From positions 1-64,000 of IMG/VR virus record IMGVR_UViG_3300036651_001908: a DNA stretch of 64,000 bases. One strand, 5' to 3'. Source of the DNA: a virus. Position 1 is the stretch's first letter; each line of letters begins with the position of its first letter. A program made the position numbers and the translations under genes. Of this stretch, positions 5,978 to 11,733 are shown one piece after another. Under the pieces are notes generated by a model. It did not search any database and had not been told where the DNA came from. It saw only the letters and a list, made by a program, of their open reading frames with translations.

Positions 5978-6538
5978 TCAGGTGTGCGAGCAGCGAGTGC
6001 CTCCCGCCCACACCCGCACATCCCCGGTGCTGAAGTCACGAGGGACTGCCTTCAGCGAGGTGCCGCGGGTGGTCAACTTGCCCGTCTTCAATTCGACCGG
6101 GACCCCATGGATGAGGTAGGCCACCACATACGTTTCGCCGGGGTAGTTCCCGAATACAAGCAGCGAGCCCGGCTCATCCGCGTTGAATTGGCACGGCGTG
6201 CGCACGCCCGAATAGATTTCCGCGGCGAGCGCCAGAGCGCTGGTGGTGAGCGATGGTGCGGCCCCGGGCGTACGCGTCGAACGGGTCGAACGGGTGCGAG
6301 TCGAACGGGTGCGGGTCGAACGGGTGCGGTGGGCCACGGGGATCGGGGCAGGGGCGGCATTCGGAGTCGCACCGCCCGCGATTGCCGCTTGGATTTGGGC
6401 CAGGACGGATGAGTACGAAACCGTGCCGCTGGCCCCGGTCGGTGTCCCGGCGTCAGCAGCGCTGGCGCCGATCGTTAGTCCGCCGACGATGATGCATGCG
6501 CCGGTAGCAAGAGCGGCGATGCGGGTGGTGGTCTTCAT
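5978..6538 (-). CDS. secreted protein with Sec signal peptide and RTRST repeats, 186 aa
   Basis: Residues 1-29 form a classic signal peptide (MKTTTRIAALATGACIIVGG, small residues, then ASAADA). A helical segment and a linker with tandem RTRST units (residues ~72-92) follow. The C-terminal ~80 residues look globular with two Cys (TPCQF ... TRCSHT) that could form a disulfide. It should be exported by the host and may alter the envelope or act outside the cell. Leadered behind CCTGAGGAGGAC; promoter 6577-6605. Confidence 0.75.
   Translation of the reverse strand: MKTTTRIAALATGACIIVGGLTIGASAADAGTPTGASGTVSYSSVLAQIQAAIAGGATPNAAPAPIPVAHRTRSTRTRSTRTRSTRSTRTPGAAPSLTTSALALAAEIYSGVRTPCQFNADEPGSLLVFGNYPGETYVVAYLIHGVPVELKTGKLTTRGTSLKAVPRDFSTGDVRVWAGGTRCSHT
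6277..6330. repeat. tandem 15-base repeat in the secreted-protein gene
   Basis: About three and a half copies of TCGAACGGGTGCG(A/G)G encode the RTRST repeats in the linker of the secreted protein. Such arrays change length by slippage. Confidence 0.75.
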
Positions 6539-6576
6539 GATTTGTCCTCCTCAGGACGGTGGTGGTTGATACTGCG

Positions 6577-6605
6577 ATGGTACACCCGCGAGCGGGCAAA
6601 CGGAA
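6577..6605 (-). promoter_or_regulatory. early promoter with weak -35, TTCCGT-17-TACCAT
   Basis: -10 at 6577-6582 matches the others; the -35 at 6600-6605 departs from TTGCAT. Confidence 0.6.
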
Positions 6606-6640
6606 GGGCCCGGAAGAACTAAAATCTTCTTCCGGGCCCC
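6606..6640 (-). terminator. hairpin terminator
   Basis: GGGCCCGGAAGA and TCTTCCGGGCCC arms around ACTAAAATCT, downstream of the gene ending at 6651. Confidence 0.85.
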
Positions 6641-6650
6641 GGGGTGGTGG

Positions 6651-6830
6651 TCAGTCGCGCGCTAGCGCCATGCCATCGTCGTCCGCTCGCGCGGAGTCGA
6701 TTTCGTAGTCCATGGTGTCCCTCCCTTCGGTGTCGCGGTGGTGGTCTGCGATGAGTGCTGCCACCGCGGGGATGGCGACAATCAGGGTGAGAATCGCGCC
6801 CCACGTGTCAGCGCTGATCAGGTGCATCAT
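6651..6830 (-). CDS. single-helix membrane protein, 59 aa
   Basis: Starts MMHLISADTWGAILTLIVAI: one hydrophobic helix (residues ~10-28) followed by a charged tail (HHRDTEGRDTMDYEIDSARA). The start overlaps the upstream stop (ATGATGA). A strong GAAGGGAGGGACACC precedes an in-frame internal ATG at 6713 that would give a 20-residue acidic peptide, so two products are possible. Likely inner-membrane protein with a cytoplasmic tail. Confidence 0.6.
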   Translation of the reverse strand: MMHLISADTWGAILTLIVAIPAVAALIADHHRDTEGRDTMDYEIDSARADDDGMALARD

Positions 6831-7069
6831 CGGGCCAGCCCTTCACGAGCGGCGATTTCGGCCTGACGCGCGTATCCCCGGGAGTACGCCCGGAAGATTT
6901 CGAGCGTCCGGGGCTGGCCCACGGGGACATTCCCCACTAGATCGCGGATGATGGCGCTCATGGTCGGTGCCATGGTCGCCCCGATCAGGTAGGCCCGTGC
7001 GCCCGCATGGCGGGCGGTGTCTAGTTCGACGGTGGTGGCGGTGGTTTCGGTGGTGGTTGATTGCTTCAT
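6827..7069 (-). CDS. hypothetical protein, 80 aa
   Basis: Starts MKQSTTTETTATTVELDTAR; the later part is helical and basic (EIFRAYSRGYARQAEIAARE). Predicted leaderless. First gene of a two-gene unit with the membrane protein at 6651. Not recognised. Confidence 0.7.
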   Translation of the reverse strand: MKQSTTTETTATTVELDTARHAGARAYLIGATMAPTMSAIIRDLVGNVPVGQPRTLEIFRAYSRGYARQAEIAAREGLAR

Positions 7070-7075
7070 ACTGCG

Positions 7076-7104
7076 ATGGTACGCCCATCCGGCCTGACAT
7101 GCAA
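7076..7104 (-). promoter_or_regulatory. early promoter, TTGCAT-17-TACCAT (leaderless)
   Basis: -35 at 7099-7104, -10 at 7076-7081, CGCAGT, then ATG at 7069. Confidence 0.8.
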
Positions 7105-7106
7105 GA

Positions 7107-7134
7107 GGGCCCGGAAGATTTCTCTCCCGGGCCC
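7107..7134 (-). terminator. hairpin terminator
   Basis: GGGCCCGG(G) arms around an AAGATTTCTCT loop, downstream of the gene ending at 7151. Confidence 0.8.
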
Positions 7135-7150
7135 GATGGTCGGATGGTGG

Positions 7151-7405
7151 TCAGGACACGTACGCCTCTGCGAGTCGCAGGATGCGGTGGTAATCCTCCT
7201 CAGCGGCGATGCGCGCCTCCTGAGCGGCGCGGTAGGCCTCCTCGTTGTCTCCCCATCCGAAGTGATCTTCGGTGGCGCAGGCATCGTACAGAGCATCCGC
7301 GAGGATGATCACGCGGGCGGTGAGGATGGCGGCGACCATCCCGTGGCGGGTGTCCGCCTGGCGGACATAGGGGGTGGCCATCACGGTGGCGGTGTGTGCG
7401 TTCAT
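7151..7405 (-). CDS. helical hypothetical protein, 84 aa
   Basis: Starts MNAHTATVMATPYV. Almost entirely helical, with an acidic aromatic centre (EDHFGWGDNEEAYRAAQEAR). Predicted leaderless from 7412-7440. Not recognised. Confidence 0.75.
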   Translation of the reverse strand: MNAHTATVMATPYVRQADTRHGMVAAILTARVIILADALYDACATEDHFGWGDNEEAYRAAQEARIAAEEDYHRILRLAEAYVS

Positions 7406-7411
7406 ACTGCA

Positions 7412-7440
7412 ATGGTACACCCGCATCCCCGGGCATGCAA
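7412..7440 (-). promoter_or_regulatory. early promoter, TTGCAT-17-TACCAT (leaderless)
   Basis: -35 at 7435-7440, -10 at 7412-7417, TGCAGT, then ATG at 7405. The terminator at 7441-7470 abuts the -35. Confidence 0.85.
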
Positions 7441-7470
7441 GGGCCCCCGGAAGATTTCTCCCGGGGGCCC
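7441..7470 (-). terminator. hairpin terminator
   Basis: GGGCCCCCGG and CCGGGGGCCC-type arms with an AAGATTTCT loop. Confidence 0.85.
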
Positions 7471-7484
7471 TAGGTGGGTGGTGG

Positions 7485-7844
7485 TCAGCGCTGCGAGAGT
7501 GCCATGGTCCAAACGTTTCGGTGCAGCGGCCCAAACGGTCGTTCGGCCGAAACGTGCTCGGTGCCGCGGAAGGGGTCGAGCCCGTGCGCAGTCTCCCGGG
7601 CGAACCTACGGTCTAGGTAGGCCTGCCCGTGCGCCTCTGCCTCTTCCCGGGTGGCGTATTCGCGGGTGGTGACTGCCAGCGTGCCCCACGCCTTGACGCT
7701 GAGGGTGATGGTGCAGACCCACGATCCGCCGCGCCCGGCGTGCGATTCCGGGAGGGACAGCCCCGTGCCGTAGTCAAAGCAGCGCTCGCCCGCGGCAGCG
7801 CCACAGGTGTCGCAGTGGGTGAGGGTTTCGGTGTGTGCGTTCAT
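7485..7844 (-). CDS. zinc-binding hypothetical protein, 119 aa
   Basis: Starts MNAHTETLTHCDTCGAAAGE: C-x2-C (CDTC) plus C (RCFDYG) and an H (ESHAGRG) resemble the zinc-binding head found in many actinophage proteins (C-x2-C-x(7)-C). A beta-rich middle and a helical tail follow. Predicted leaderless from the activator-type promoter at 7851-7896. Confidence 0.75.
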   Translation of the reverse strand: MNAHTETLTHCDTCGAAAGERCFDYGTGLSLPESHAGRGGSWVCTITLSVKAWGTLAVTTREYATREEAEAHGQAYLDRRFARETAHGLDPFRGTEHVSAERPFGPLHRNVWTMALSQR

Positions 7845-7850
7845 ACTGCG

Positions 7851-7896
7851 ATGGTACACCCGTTCCGGCCGATTGCACCCGTGGGTTTCAAGAAAC
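7851..7896 (-). promoter_or_regulatory. early promoter with poor -35 (GGTGCA) and upstream inverted repeat
   Basis: -10 TACCAT at 7851-7856 lies 6 bases before ATG 7844; the -35 position (7874-7879) reads GGTGCA. An inverted repeat GTTTC-AA-GAAAC at 7885-7896 is centred 46.5 bases upstream of the predicted +1, a position suited to an activator. Confidence 0.6.
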
Positions 7897-7913
7897 TTCC
7901 GGGCGCATGGGAA

Positions 7914-7938
7914 GGGCCCCGGCGATTTGCCGGGGCCC
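7914..7938 (-). terminator. hairpin terminator
   Basis: GGGCCCCGGC-GATTT-GCCGGGGCCC, downstream of the gene ending at 7961. Confidence 0.8.
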
Positions 7939-7960
7939 TAGGTGGGTGGGTGGTCGGTGG

Positions 7961-8131
7961 TCAGCCCAACAGGTACGGGTCCCGGATGCTGCTGATCAGG
8001 TGGCGCGGGCCACCGCTCAACAGGCGACGGGCGATAAATCGGCCGCGGCGGGTGGTGACCAGGTAGCGGGCGGTGGCCAGCATTTCGCGCGTGCTGGCGA
8101 CGGGGGCGGTGGTGGTGGTGTGTGCGTTCAT
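7961..8131 (-). CDS. basic small protein, 56 aa
   Basis: Starts MNAHTTTTAPVASTREM; the C-terminal half is Arg-rich (RYLVTTRRGRFIARRLL) and could bind nucleic acid or membranes. Predicted leaderless from 8138-8183. Not recognised. Confidence 0.65.
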   Translation of the reverse strand: MNAHTTTTAPVASTREMLATARYLVTTRRGRFIARRLLSGGPRHLISSIRDPYLLG

Positions 8132-8137
8132 ACTGCG

Positions 8138-8183
8138 ATGGTACACCCGTTCCGGCCGATTGCACCCGTGGGTTTCAAGAAAC
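8138..8183 (-). promoter_or_regulatory. early promoter with poor -35 (GGTGCA) and upstream inverted repeat
   Basis: -10 at 8138-8143, -35 position 8161-8166 (GGTGCA), GTTTC-AA-GAAAC at 8172-8183 centred at -46.5. Almost a copy of 7851-7896. Confidence 0.6.
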
Positions 8184-8200
8184 TTCCGGGCGCATGGGAA

Positions 8201-8223
8201 GGGCCCCGGCAGTGCCGGGGCCC
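8201..8223 (-). terminator. hairpin terminator
   Basis: GGGCCCCGGCA-G-TGCCGGGGCCC with a minimal loop; identical to 8598-8620. Confidence 0.8.
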
Positions 8224-8240
8224 TAGTGGTCGGTGGGTGG

Positions 8241-8528
8241 TTAGTTGTTGCTGGCAGGATCTAGCACGCTGTCACGCGTGCACGCGGGCCCGCCCGGGGC
8301 CTGGCAGGACACAGAGTGCCCCACGGTGGGTGCCGGGGTGCTGGCGTGCCCCACGGCGTAGCCTGCCCCGAAGATTCCCCCCCAGAGGATCAGGGTGGCC
8401 AGGATCACTGCCCAGAGGGGCACGTACACTTCCCGGTCGGTGGTGGGGATGCCACCCTCAGGGGGCAAACCATAGCGCGCCATGGCGCGCGCGGTGCGGG
8501 TTTCTTCGGTGGTGGTGTGTGCGTTCAT
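8241..8528 (-). CDS. single-pass membrane protein, 95 aa
   Basis: A soluble N-terminal ~40 residues starting MNAHTTTEETRTARAM is followed by one hydrophobic helix (VPLWAVILATLILWGGIFGA) and an external-type tail with two Cys (SCQAPGG, ACTRD). It probably sits in the host inner membrane with the Cys tail outside. Predicted leaderless from 8535-8563. No family recognised. Confidence 0.75.
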   Translation of the reverse strand: MNAHTTTEETRTARAMARYGLPPEGGIPTTDREVYVPLWAVILATLILWGGIFGAGYAVGHASTPAPTVGHSVSCQAPGGPACTRDSVLDPASNN

Positions 8529-8534
8529 ACTGCG

Positions 8535-8563
8535 ATGGTACACCCGCCCACGGGTTTGGGCAA
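8535..8563 (-). promoter_or_regulatory. early promoter, TTGCCC-17-TACCAT (leaderless)
   Basis: -35 at 8558-8563, -10 at 8535-8540. It lacks the inverted repeat of its neighbours and has the better -35. Confidence 0.75.
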
Positions 8564-8597
8564 CCCTGCCCTAATTCATGTTCCGGGCGCATGGGAA

Positions 8598-8620
8598 GGG
8601 CCCCGGCAGTGCCGGGGCCC
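8598..8620 (-). terminator. hairpin terminator
   Basis: Same hairpin as 8201-8223, downstream of the gene ending at 8634. Confidence 0.8.
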
Positions 8621-8633
8621 TAGTGGTCGGTGG

Positions 8634-8837
8634 TTAGTTCCGGGTGATCCGGCAGGCGATGGGTTCGGCGTACCATCCGTGCCCGTCGGGCCATTCCGCC
8701 CACGCCTCCATGCGGGCCCCGTATCCAAGTGAGCCTTGCACGAGCGGCGGGACGTTAGCGGCGTCCATGTCCGCGATGGTTCCGCCGATGATGGTGGTGG
8801 TGGTGCCGCGGGTGAGAGTGTAGGTGCGTGCGTTCAT
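8634..8837 (-). CDS. hypothetical protein, 67 aa
   Basis: Starts MNARTYTLTRGTTTTIIGG; the rest is glycine- and tryptophan-containing (MEAWAEWPDGHGWYAEP), suggesting a small beta domain. Predicted leaderless from 8844-8889. Not recognised. Confidence 0.7.
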   Translation of the reverse strand: MNARTYTLTRGTTTTIIGGTIADMDAANVPPLVQGSLGYGARMEAWAEWPDGHGWYAEPIACRITRN

Positions 8838-8843
8838 ACTGCG

Positions 8844-8889
8844 ATGGTAGCACCGATCCGCTCGCTTGCACCCGCGGGTTTCGAGAAAC
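8844..8889 (-). promoter_or_regulatory. early promoter with poor -35 (GGTGCA) and upstream inverted repeat
   Basis: -10 at 8844-8849, -35 position 8867-8872 (GGTGCA), GTTTC-GA-GAAAC at 8878-8889 centred at -46.5. The two central bases differ from the other copies while the arms are kept. Confidence 0.6.
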
Positions 8890-8906
8890 TTCCGCGCGCA
8901 TGGGAA

Positions 8907-8930
8907 GGGCCCGGCATCACTGCCGGGCCC
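8907..8930 (-). terminator. hairpin terminator
   Basis: GGGCCCGGCA-TCAC-TGCCGGGCCC, downstream of the gene ending at 8951. Confidence 0.8.
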
Positions 8931-8950
8931 GGATGGTCGGTGGGTGGTGG

Positions 8951-9127
8951 TCAGGCCTGCCAGCATCCCATGGTGTCGCAGAGGGGGCACGTACCGGGGT
9001 GGCAGTGATGCGTGGCCACCCCCGCTCGGTGGTCTGCCCGCGCCCAGGTGACCAGCACGGCGAGGAAGAGACAGGACAGGCTGACGATGTACAGGACCAT
9101 GGCTAGGTCGGTGGTGTGTGCGTTCAT
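8951..9127 (-). CDS. membrane protein with zinc-binding tail, 58 aa
   Basis: One hydrophobic helix (residues ~8-28, starting AMVLYIVSLSCL) is followed by a cluster of His and Cys (HHCHPGTCPLC ... GCWQA). A membrane-anchored metal-binding tail is the simplest reading. Predicted leaderless from 9134-9162. Confidence 0.7.
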   Translation of the reverse strand: MNAHTTDLAMVLYIVSLSCLFLAVLVTWARADHRAGVATHHCHPGTCPLCDTMGCWQA

Positions 9128-9133
9128 ACTGCG

Positions 9134-9162
9134 ATGGTACGCCTGGCAGCGCTCCCTGTCTA
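9134..9162 (-). promoter_or_regulatory. early promoter, TAGACA-17-TACCAT (leaderless)
   Basis: -35 at 9157-9162, -10 at 9134-9139, CGCAGT, then ATG at 9127. Last promoter of the leftward cassette array. Confidence 0.7.
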
Positions 9163-9403
9163 CGTGCACGCGCCCACGCGCCCACGCGCGCGCGTGAAGC
9201 CTGGCGCTGCTGCTGGCGCTGCTGCTGGCGCTGCTGCTGGCGCTGCTGCTGGCGCTCGCCGCTAGGTTTATTCCGGCTGGCGCGGGGTGGTCGCGCGGGT
9301 GGGCGTGGTCGGTCGTGCGCGCCGCGGGACCAGTGACCAACTGAAATGTGTCATATAGTGGCCCACTGGAAAAATTCTCCAGCCGCTGCCAGCCTCAAAT
9401 GTG
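9163..9403. other. repeat-rich intergenic region
   Basis: No convincing gene. It holds CG-rich sequence with CGCGCGCG, a tandem 12-mer array (9198-9245) and, near 9342-9410, two copies of an AAATGTG-(N)-TATA motif also seen at 12243-12256. A weak hairpin around 9368-9384 may terminate the leftward pair ending at 9404. Confidence 0.5.
9198..9245. repeat. tandem array of the 12-mer CTGGCGCTGCTG
   Basis: Four consecutive perfect copies plus a partial fifth. All three forward readings are low-complexity and none has a supported start, so it is probably non-coding. Confidence 0.85.
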
Positions 9404-9493
9404 CTATATGCGGTCGGTGACGATCAGCCAGGTGGCGAACGCCATCAACCCGAGGATGAACAGCACCCAGACGACCGAGAAGACCGTGTCCAT
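9404..9493 (-). CDS. single-helix membrane peptide, 29 aa
   Basis: Starts MDTVFSVVWVLFILGLM and ends ATWLIVTDRI: one transmembrane helix occupies nearly the whole peptide. The ATG overlaps the stop of the 76-residue gene upstream (ATGA), which supports real, coupled translation. Confidence 0.6.
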   Translation of the reverse strand: MDTVFSVVWVLFILGLMAFATWLIVTDRI

Positions 9494-9723
9494 CACTCAC
9501 TGTCCGGATACTGCCAGCGCTTCCACGCCTCGGTGGGCACGTCGGGATGCGTCTGGTCGTACTGCCGGTCGGCTTCCTCTGCCATCTCCTCGTACTTGGC
9601 GCGCAGGCCCTCTTCCCAGGCCGCCAGTTCGCGTCGCTCCAGTAGAGCCCGACGGCGTACGTCCTCCTCCTTGGCCCAGAGCAGATCGCTGATGATGCCC
9701 CACTGACGCTTCGTGAATGCCAT
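9493..9723 (-). CDS. coiled-coil protein, 76 aa
   Basis: Starts MAFTKRQWGIISDLL. Charged heptad-like helix (RRRALLERRELAAWEEGLRA, then EMAEEADRQY) predicts a coiled coil. AACGGGAGGAC precedes the ATG. It is divergent from the RHH gene at 9763; their promoters overlap. Confidence 0.7.
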   Translation of the reverse strand: MAFTKRQWGIISDLLWAKEEDVRRRALLERRELAAWEEGLRAKYEEMAEEADRQYDQTHPDVPTEAWKRWQYPDSE

Positions 9724-9726
9724 GGC

Positions 9727-9755
9727 TTGTCCTCCCGTTGATTTGGAGTTATACT
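9727..9755 (+). promoter_or_regulatory. rightward promoter, TTGTCC-17-TATACT (leaderless)
   Basis: -35 at 9727-9732, -10 at 9750-9755, seven bases before the ATG at 9763. Confidence 0.65.
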
Positions 9756-9778
9756 ACACGCCATGACGGATATAGCAA
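9751..9778 (-). promoter_or_regulatory. possible leftward promoter, TTGCTA-16-TAGTAT
   Basis: -35 at 9773-9778, -10 at 9751-9756. The -10 overlaps the rightward -10 almost exactly, so the two promoters should exclude each other. Confidence 0.5.
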
Positions 9779-10074
9779 CCAAGATCGGCCGCCCGAACCT
9801 CAGTGGTGGCTTCGAGACCCAGTCCCCGTCCATGACCTTCCGGATGCCCCAGGTGATGTGGGACGAGATGGAGGAGATGGCCCGGCAGGAGGGCGTGCAC
9901 CGCAATCAGATCGTGCGTGCCGCGCTGGACGCGTACCTGCATGGCCGGACGGTGGCTCCGCAGCCGCTGTCCGAGTATGCGATCGTCGCGAAGGCGAAGG
10001 CGCGGAGGAAGGCGGTCGTGGAGGCCGCGCAGGCGGAAAAGGGCGGGACTCCGTCGGGGGAAGAGGCCTCGTGA
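9763..10074 (+). CDS. ribbon-helix-helix DNA-binding protein, 103 aa
   Basis: Residues ~24-60 fit the RHH fold: a strand (SMTFRMPQVM), helix A (DEMEEMARQEG), a turn and helix B (NQIVRAALDAYL). The tail is basic and helical. RHH dimers typically repress transcription. It heads a 12-gene rightward operon and its promoter overlaps the divergent one, so autoregulation is an attractive inference. Confidence 0.8.
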   Translation: MTDIATKIGRPNLSGGFETQSPSMTFRMPQVMWDEMEEMARQEGVHRNQIVRAALDAYLHGRTVAPQPLSEYAIVAKAKARRKAVVEAAQAEKGGTPSGEEAS

Positions 10075-10190
10075 TCCACCTGAGAGGGATCTGGGGCTGG
10101 GACGGCTACCTGCACTGGTACGCGTGCCTGTGCTCGTTCGGGGCCAACCACACGGAGAAGGAACTCAACACCTTTCAGGAGGCGCGATGA
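10071..10190 (+). CDS. small hypothetical protein, 39 aa
   Basis: GTG start overlapping the RHH stop (GTGA), GGGGGAAG upstream. Aromatic-rich (IWGWDGYLHWYACLCSFG) with two Cys. Position between two overlapping genes supports it; function unknown. Confidence 0.6.
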   Translation: MIHLRGIWGWDGYLHWYACLCSFGANHTEKELNTFQEAR

Positions 10191-10420
10191 ACGTCGGGAA
10201 GTTCCTGCTGTTCTGGCTGGTCGCGGTTGTGACCGCGGTGGGGCTGACGGCGCTCTGGTACCTGCTGATGGTGGCCTGCGTGATCTGGTGCCATGACCCG
10301 GCCGGGAAGGCGCTGTCCATCGGGATGAGCCTCGGTCTACTCGTGCCGTTCGGGGCCACCGCGGCGATCCTGGCGACGGCCGACGACTTCGCGAGCGAGC
10401 CGAAGGAAACGAAGAAATGA
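10187..10420 (+). CDS. two-helix membrane protein, 77 aa
   Basis: Two hydrophobic segments (residues ~6-34 and ~41-63) flank a short polar loop with HDPAG, followed by an acidic/basic tail ending EPKETKK. AGGAGG lies before the ATG, and the start overlaps the upstream stop. Likely an inner-membrane protein; no known holin motif, though size would allow one. Confidence 0.7.
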   Translation: MNVGKFLLFWLVAVVTAVGLTALWYLLMVACVIWCHDPAGKALSIGMSLGLLVPFGATAAILATADDFASEPKETKK

Positions 10421-10749
10421 GAGTGCTCTTCCTGGTCCGGGGCTGGGGCATCTTCTTCGTGGGGATGCTGCTCTTCGGGGCGTTCTGCATGGTCTACCTG
10501 GTAGCGGTCGCGGCTGTCATCGTGGCGCTGTGTATAGCGGTTGTCATGGCGGTGGTGGTCGGCATCCAGGCGGCGCGGACGCAGCGCCGCATTTCCCGTA
10601 TTAGGCGGGACCGGATCCTTCGGGAGTTCGCTGCGTTTCACCTGGAAAAGTCGATGGTAGAAGATGAGCCGACGCAGGGGCTGGACCCGGAAACGTATGA
10701 GCCCGGGGTCTCTTCTGCATATGTGCAGAATCGAGGTGTTGCCCTGTGA
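10417..10749 (+). CDS. membrane protein with basic cytoplasmic domain, 110 aa
   Basis: One long or two close hydrophobic segments (residues ~5-50) precede a strongly basic stretch (RTQRRISRIRRDRILREF) and a soluble tail. ATGA overlap with the gene before. Not recognised. Confidence 0.7.
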   Translation: MRVLFLVRGWGIFFVGMLLFGAFCMVYLVAVAAVIVALCIAVVMAVVVGIQAARTQRRISRIRRDRILREFAAFHLEKSMVEDEPTQGLDPETYEPGVSSAYVQNRGVAL

Positions 10750-10967
10750 TCGACCGTGATGAACTCTGCCAGGTGCTGCGCGGCTGGCTGCATGGCGGCA
10801 TGCACATGTGGACCGGTGCTGCGGCTGACGCCATCCTCGCGCTGGACAAGCGTGACGAGCGCGACATCCCGAAGCAGTGCCCGAAGTGCAAGCAGTGGTG
10901 CGTCTACGACGGCTGGGACTGGTCCCACGCGTACGGCGACGTAGGGATTGGATCCTGCAATGGATGA
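10746..10967 (+). CDS. zinc-ribbon-like small protein, 73 aa
   Basis: GTG start overlapping the previous stop. The centre carries C-x2-C-x3-C (CPKCKQWC). N-terminus is helical (ELCQVLRGWLHGGMH). Metal binding is likely; function unknown. Confidence 0.7.
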   Translation: MIDRDELCQVLRGWLHGGMHMWTGAAADAILALDKRDERDIPKQCPKCKQWCVYDGWDWSHAYGDVGIGSCNG

Positions 10968-11298
10968 CACCGACCCGTTCCGCGACGTTGCCTGGCAGCG
11001 CTTCCGTGGCCGCATCCACCCCGAGAGCAAGTGCGAGGGGCAGGCCTGCTGCATCCACCATCCCTCCGACCATCCGCTGGCGACCGCGCCCCTGAACTGG
11101 CGGGCCGACCGCTGGCTGATGGAGCGGATCTGCAAGCATGGTGTCGGTCACCCCGACCACGACGACCTGGCATTCAAGCAGAGGAGCATGGGCCCTGATG
11201 TCTACGAGCGATACGCCTTCGAGTGGCACGGATGCGACGGTTGCTGCTCTGATTGGCACCTTGAAGGCGTACGGGATTCCGATGGCGCCGGAGGGTGA
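10960..11298 (+). CDS. Cys/His-rich hypothetical protein, 112 aa
   Basis: Contains CEGQACCIHH, then HGVGHPDHDD and CDGCCSDWH: enough Cys and His for more than one metal site. The same ERICKHGVGHPD-type phrase is common in actinophage zinc proteins. I use the ATG at 10960; a TTG at 10948 with GTAGGGA upstream is an alternative. Overlaps both neighbours. Confidence 0.65.
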   Translation: MDDTDPFRDVAWQRFRGRIHPESKCEGQACCIHHPSDHPLATAPLNWRADRWLMERICKHGVGHPDHDDLAFKQRSMGPDVYERYAFEWHGCDGCCSDWHLEGVRDSDGAGG

Positions 11299-11437
11299 GT
11301 TCGACCTGGCGACCAACCGGCCGCTCGGTCCTCCGGAGCATGAGCACGACTGGGGCTATGACCGATCGCTCTGTGCCGTGTGCGACGCACAGCACTACTT
11401 CTGCCTGATCTGCGGCGAGACGGAGACCTGCTCATGA
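11282..11437 (+). CDS. C-terminal zinc-finger small protein, 51 aa
   Basis: Starts MAPEGEFDLATNRPLG and ends with HEHDW, CAVC and CLIC, two Cys pairs 9 residues apart, a compact zinc-ribbon. Overlaps the upstream gene by 17 bases; GGGA precedes the ATG. Earlier in-frame starts would overlap much further. Confidence 0.6.
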   Translation: MAPEGEFDLATNRPLGPPEHEHDWGYDRSLCAVCDAQHYFCLICGETETCS

Positions 11438-11733
11438 GTTACGCGCGTTGGGGCGATGGCTCCTCTGTCTACGTCTTCGCGGACGCCTCCGGTGGGGTGG
11501 CCTGCTGTGGCTGCTCGCTGGATGAGTCCGTCTACGAATCGGACGGCGTCGATTTCCTCGGGATCGAGCACAAGAAGGGTGAGCGGATGGCTTTCGGTGC
11601 CACCGTGCACTTCTTCGACGTGGACTCCCTCATCGAACACTTCCAGAAGCACCGCGACGCCGGTGATTTCGTTCCCAAGTACCTGTTCGACCCCGAGACT
11701 TACGACAAAGAAGATTTCGAGGCCCACCGATGA
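11434..11733 (+). CDS. hypothetical protein, 99 aa
   Basis: Starts MSYARWGDGSSVYVFADASG, then CCGCSLDE. Beta-rich start and helical middle (DSLIEHFQKHRDAG). This resembles a small uncharacterised domain frequent in actinophages. ATGA overlap with the upstream gene. Confidence 0.75.
   Translation: MSYARWGDGSSVYVFADASGGVACCGCSLDESVYESDGVDFLGIEHKKGERMAFGATVHFFDVDSLIEHFQKHRDAGDFVPKYLFDPETYDKEDFEAHR

Noticed and set aside
9118-9336. ORF with WRCC repeats (CCWRCCWRCCWR)
   Set aside because: Pure out-of-frame reading of the 12-mer array; no start signal.
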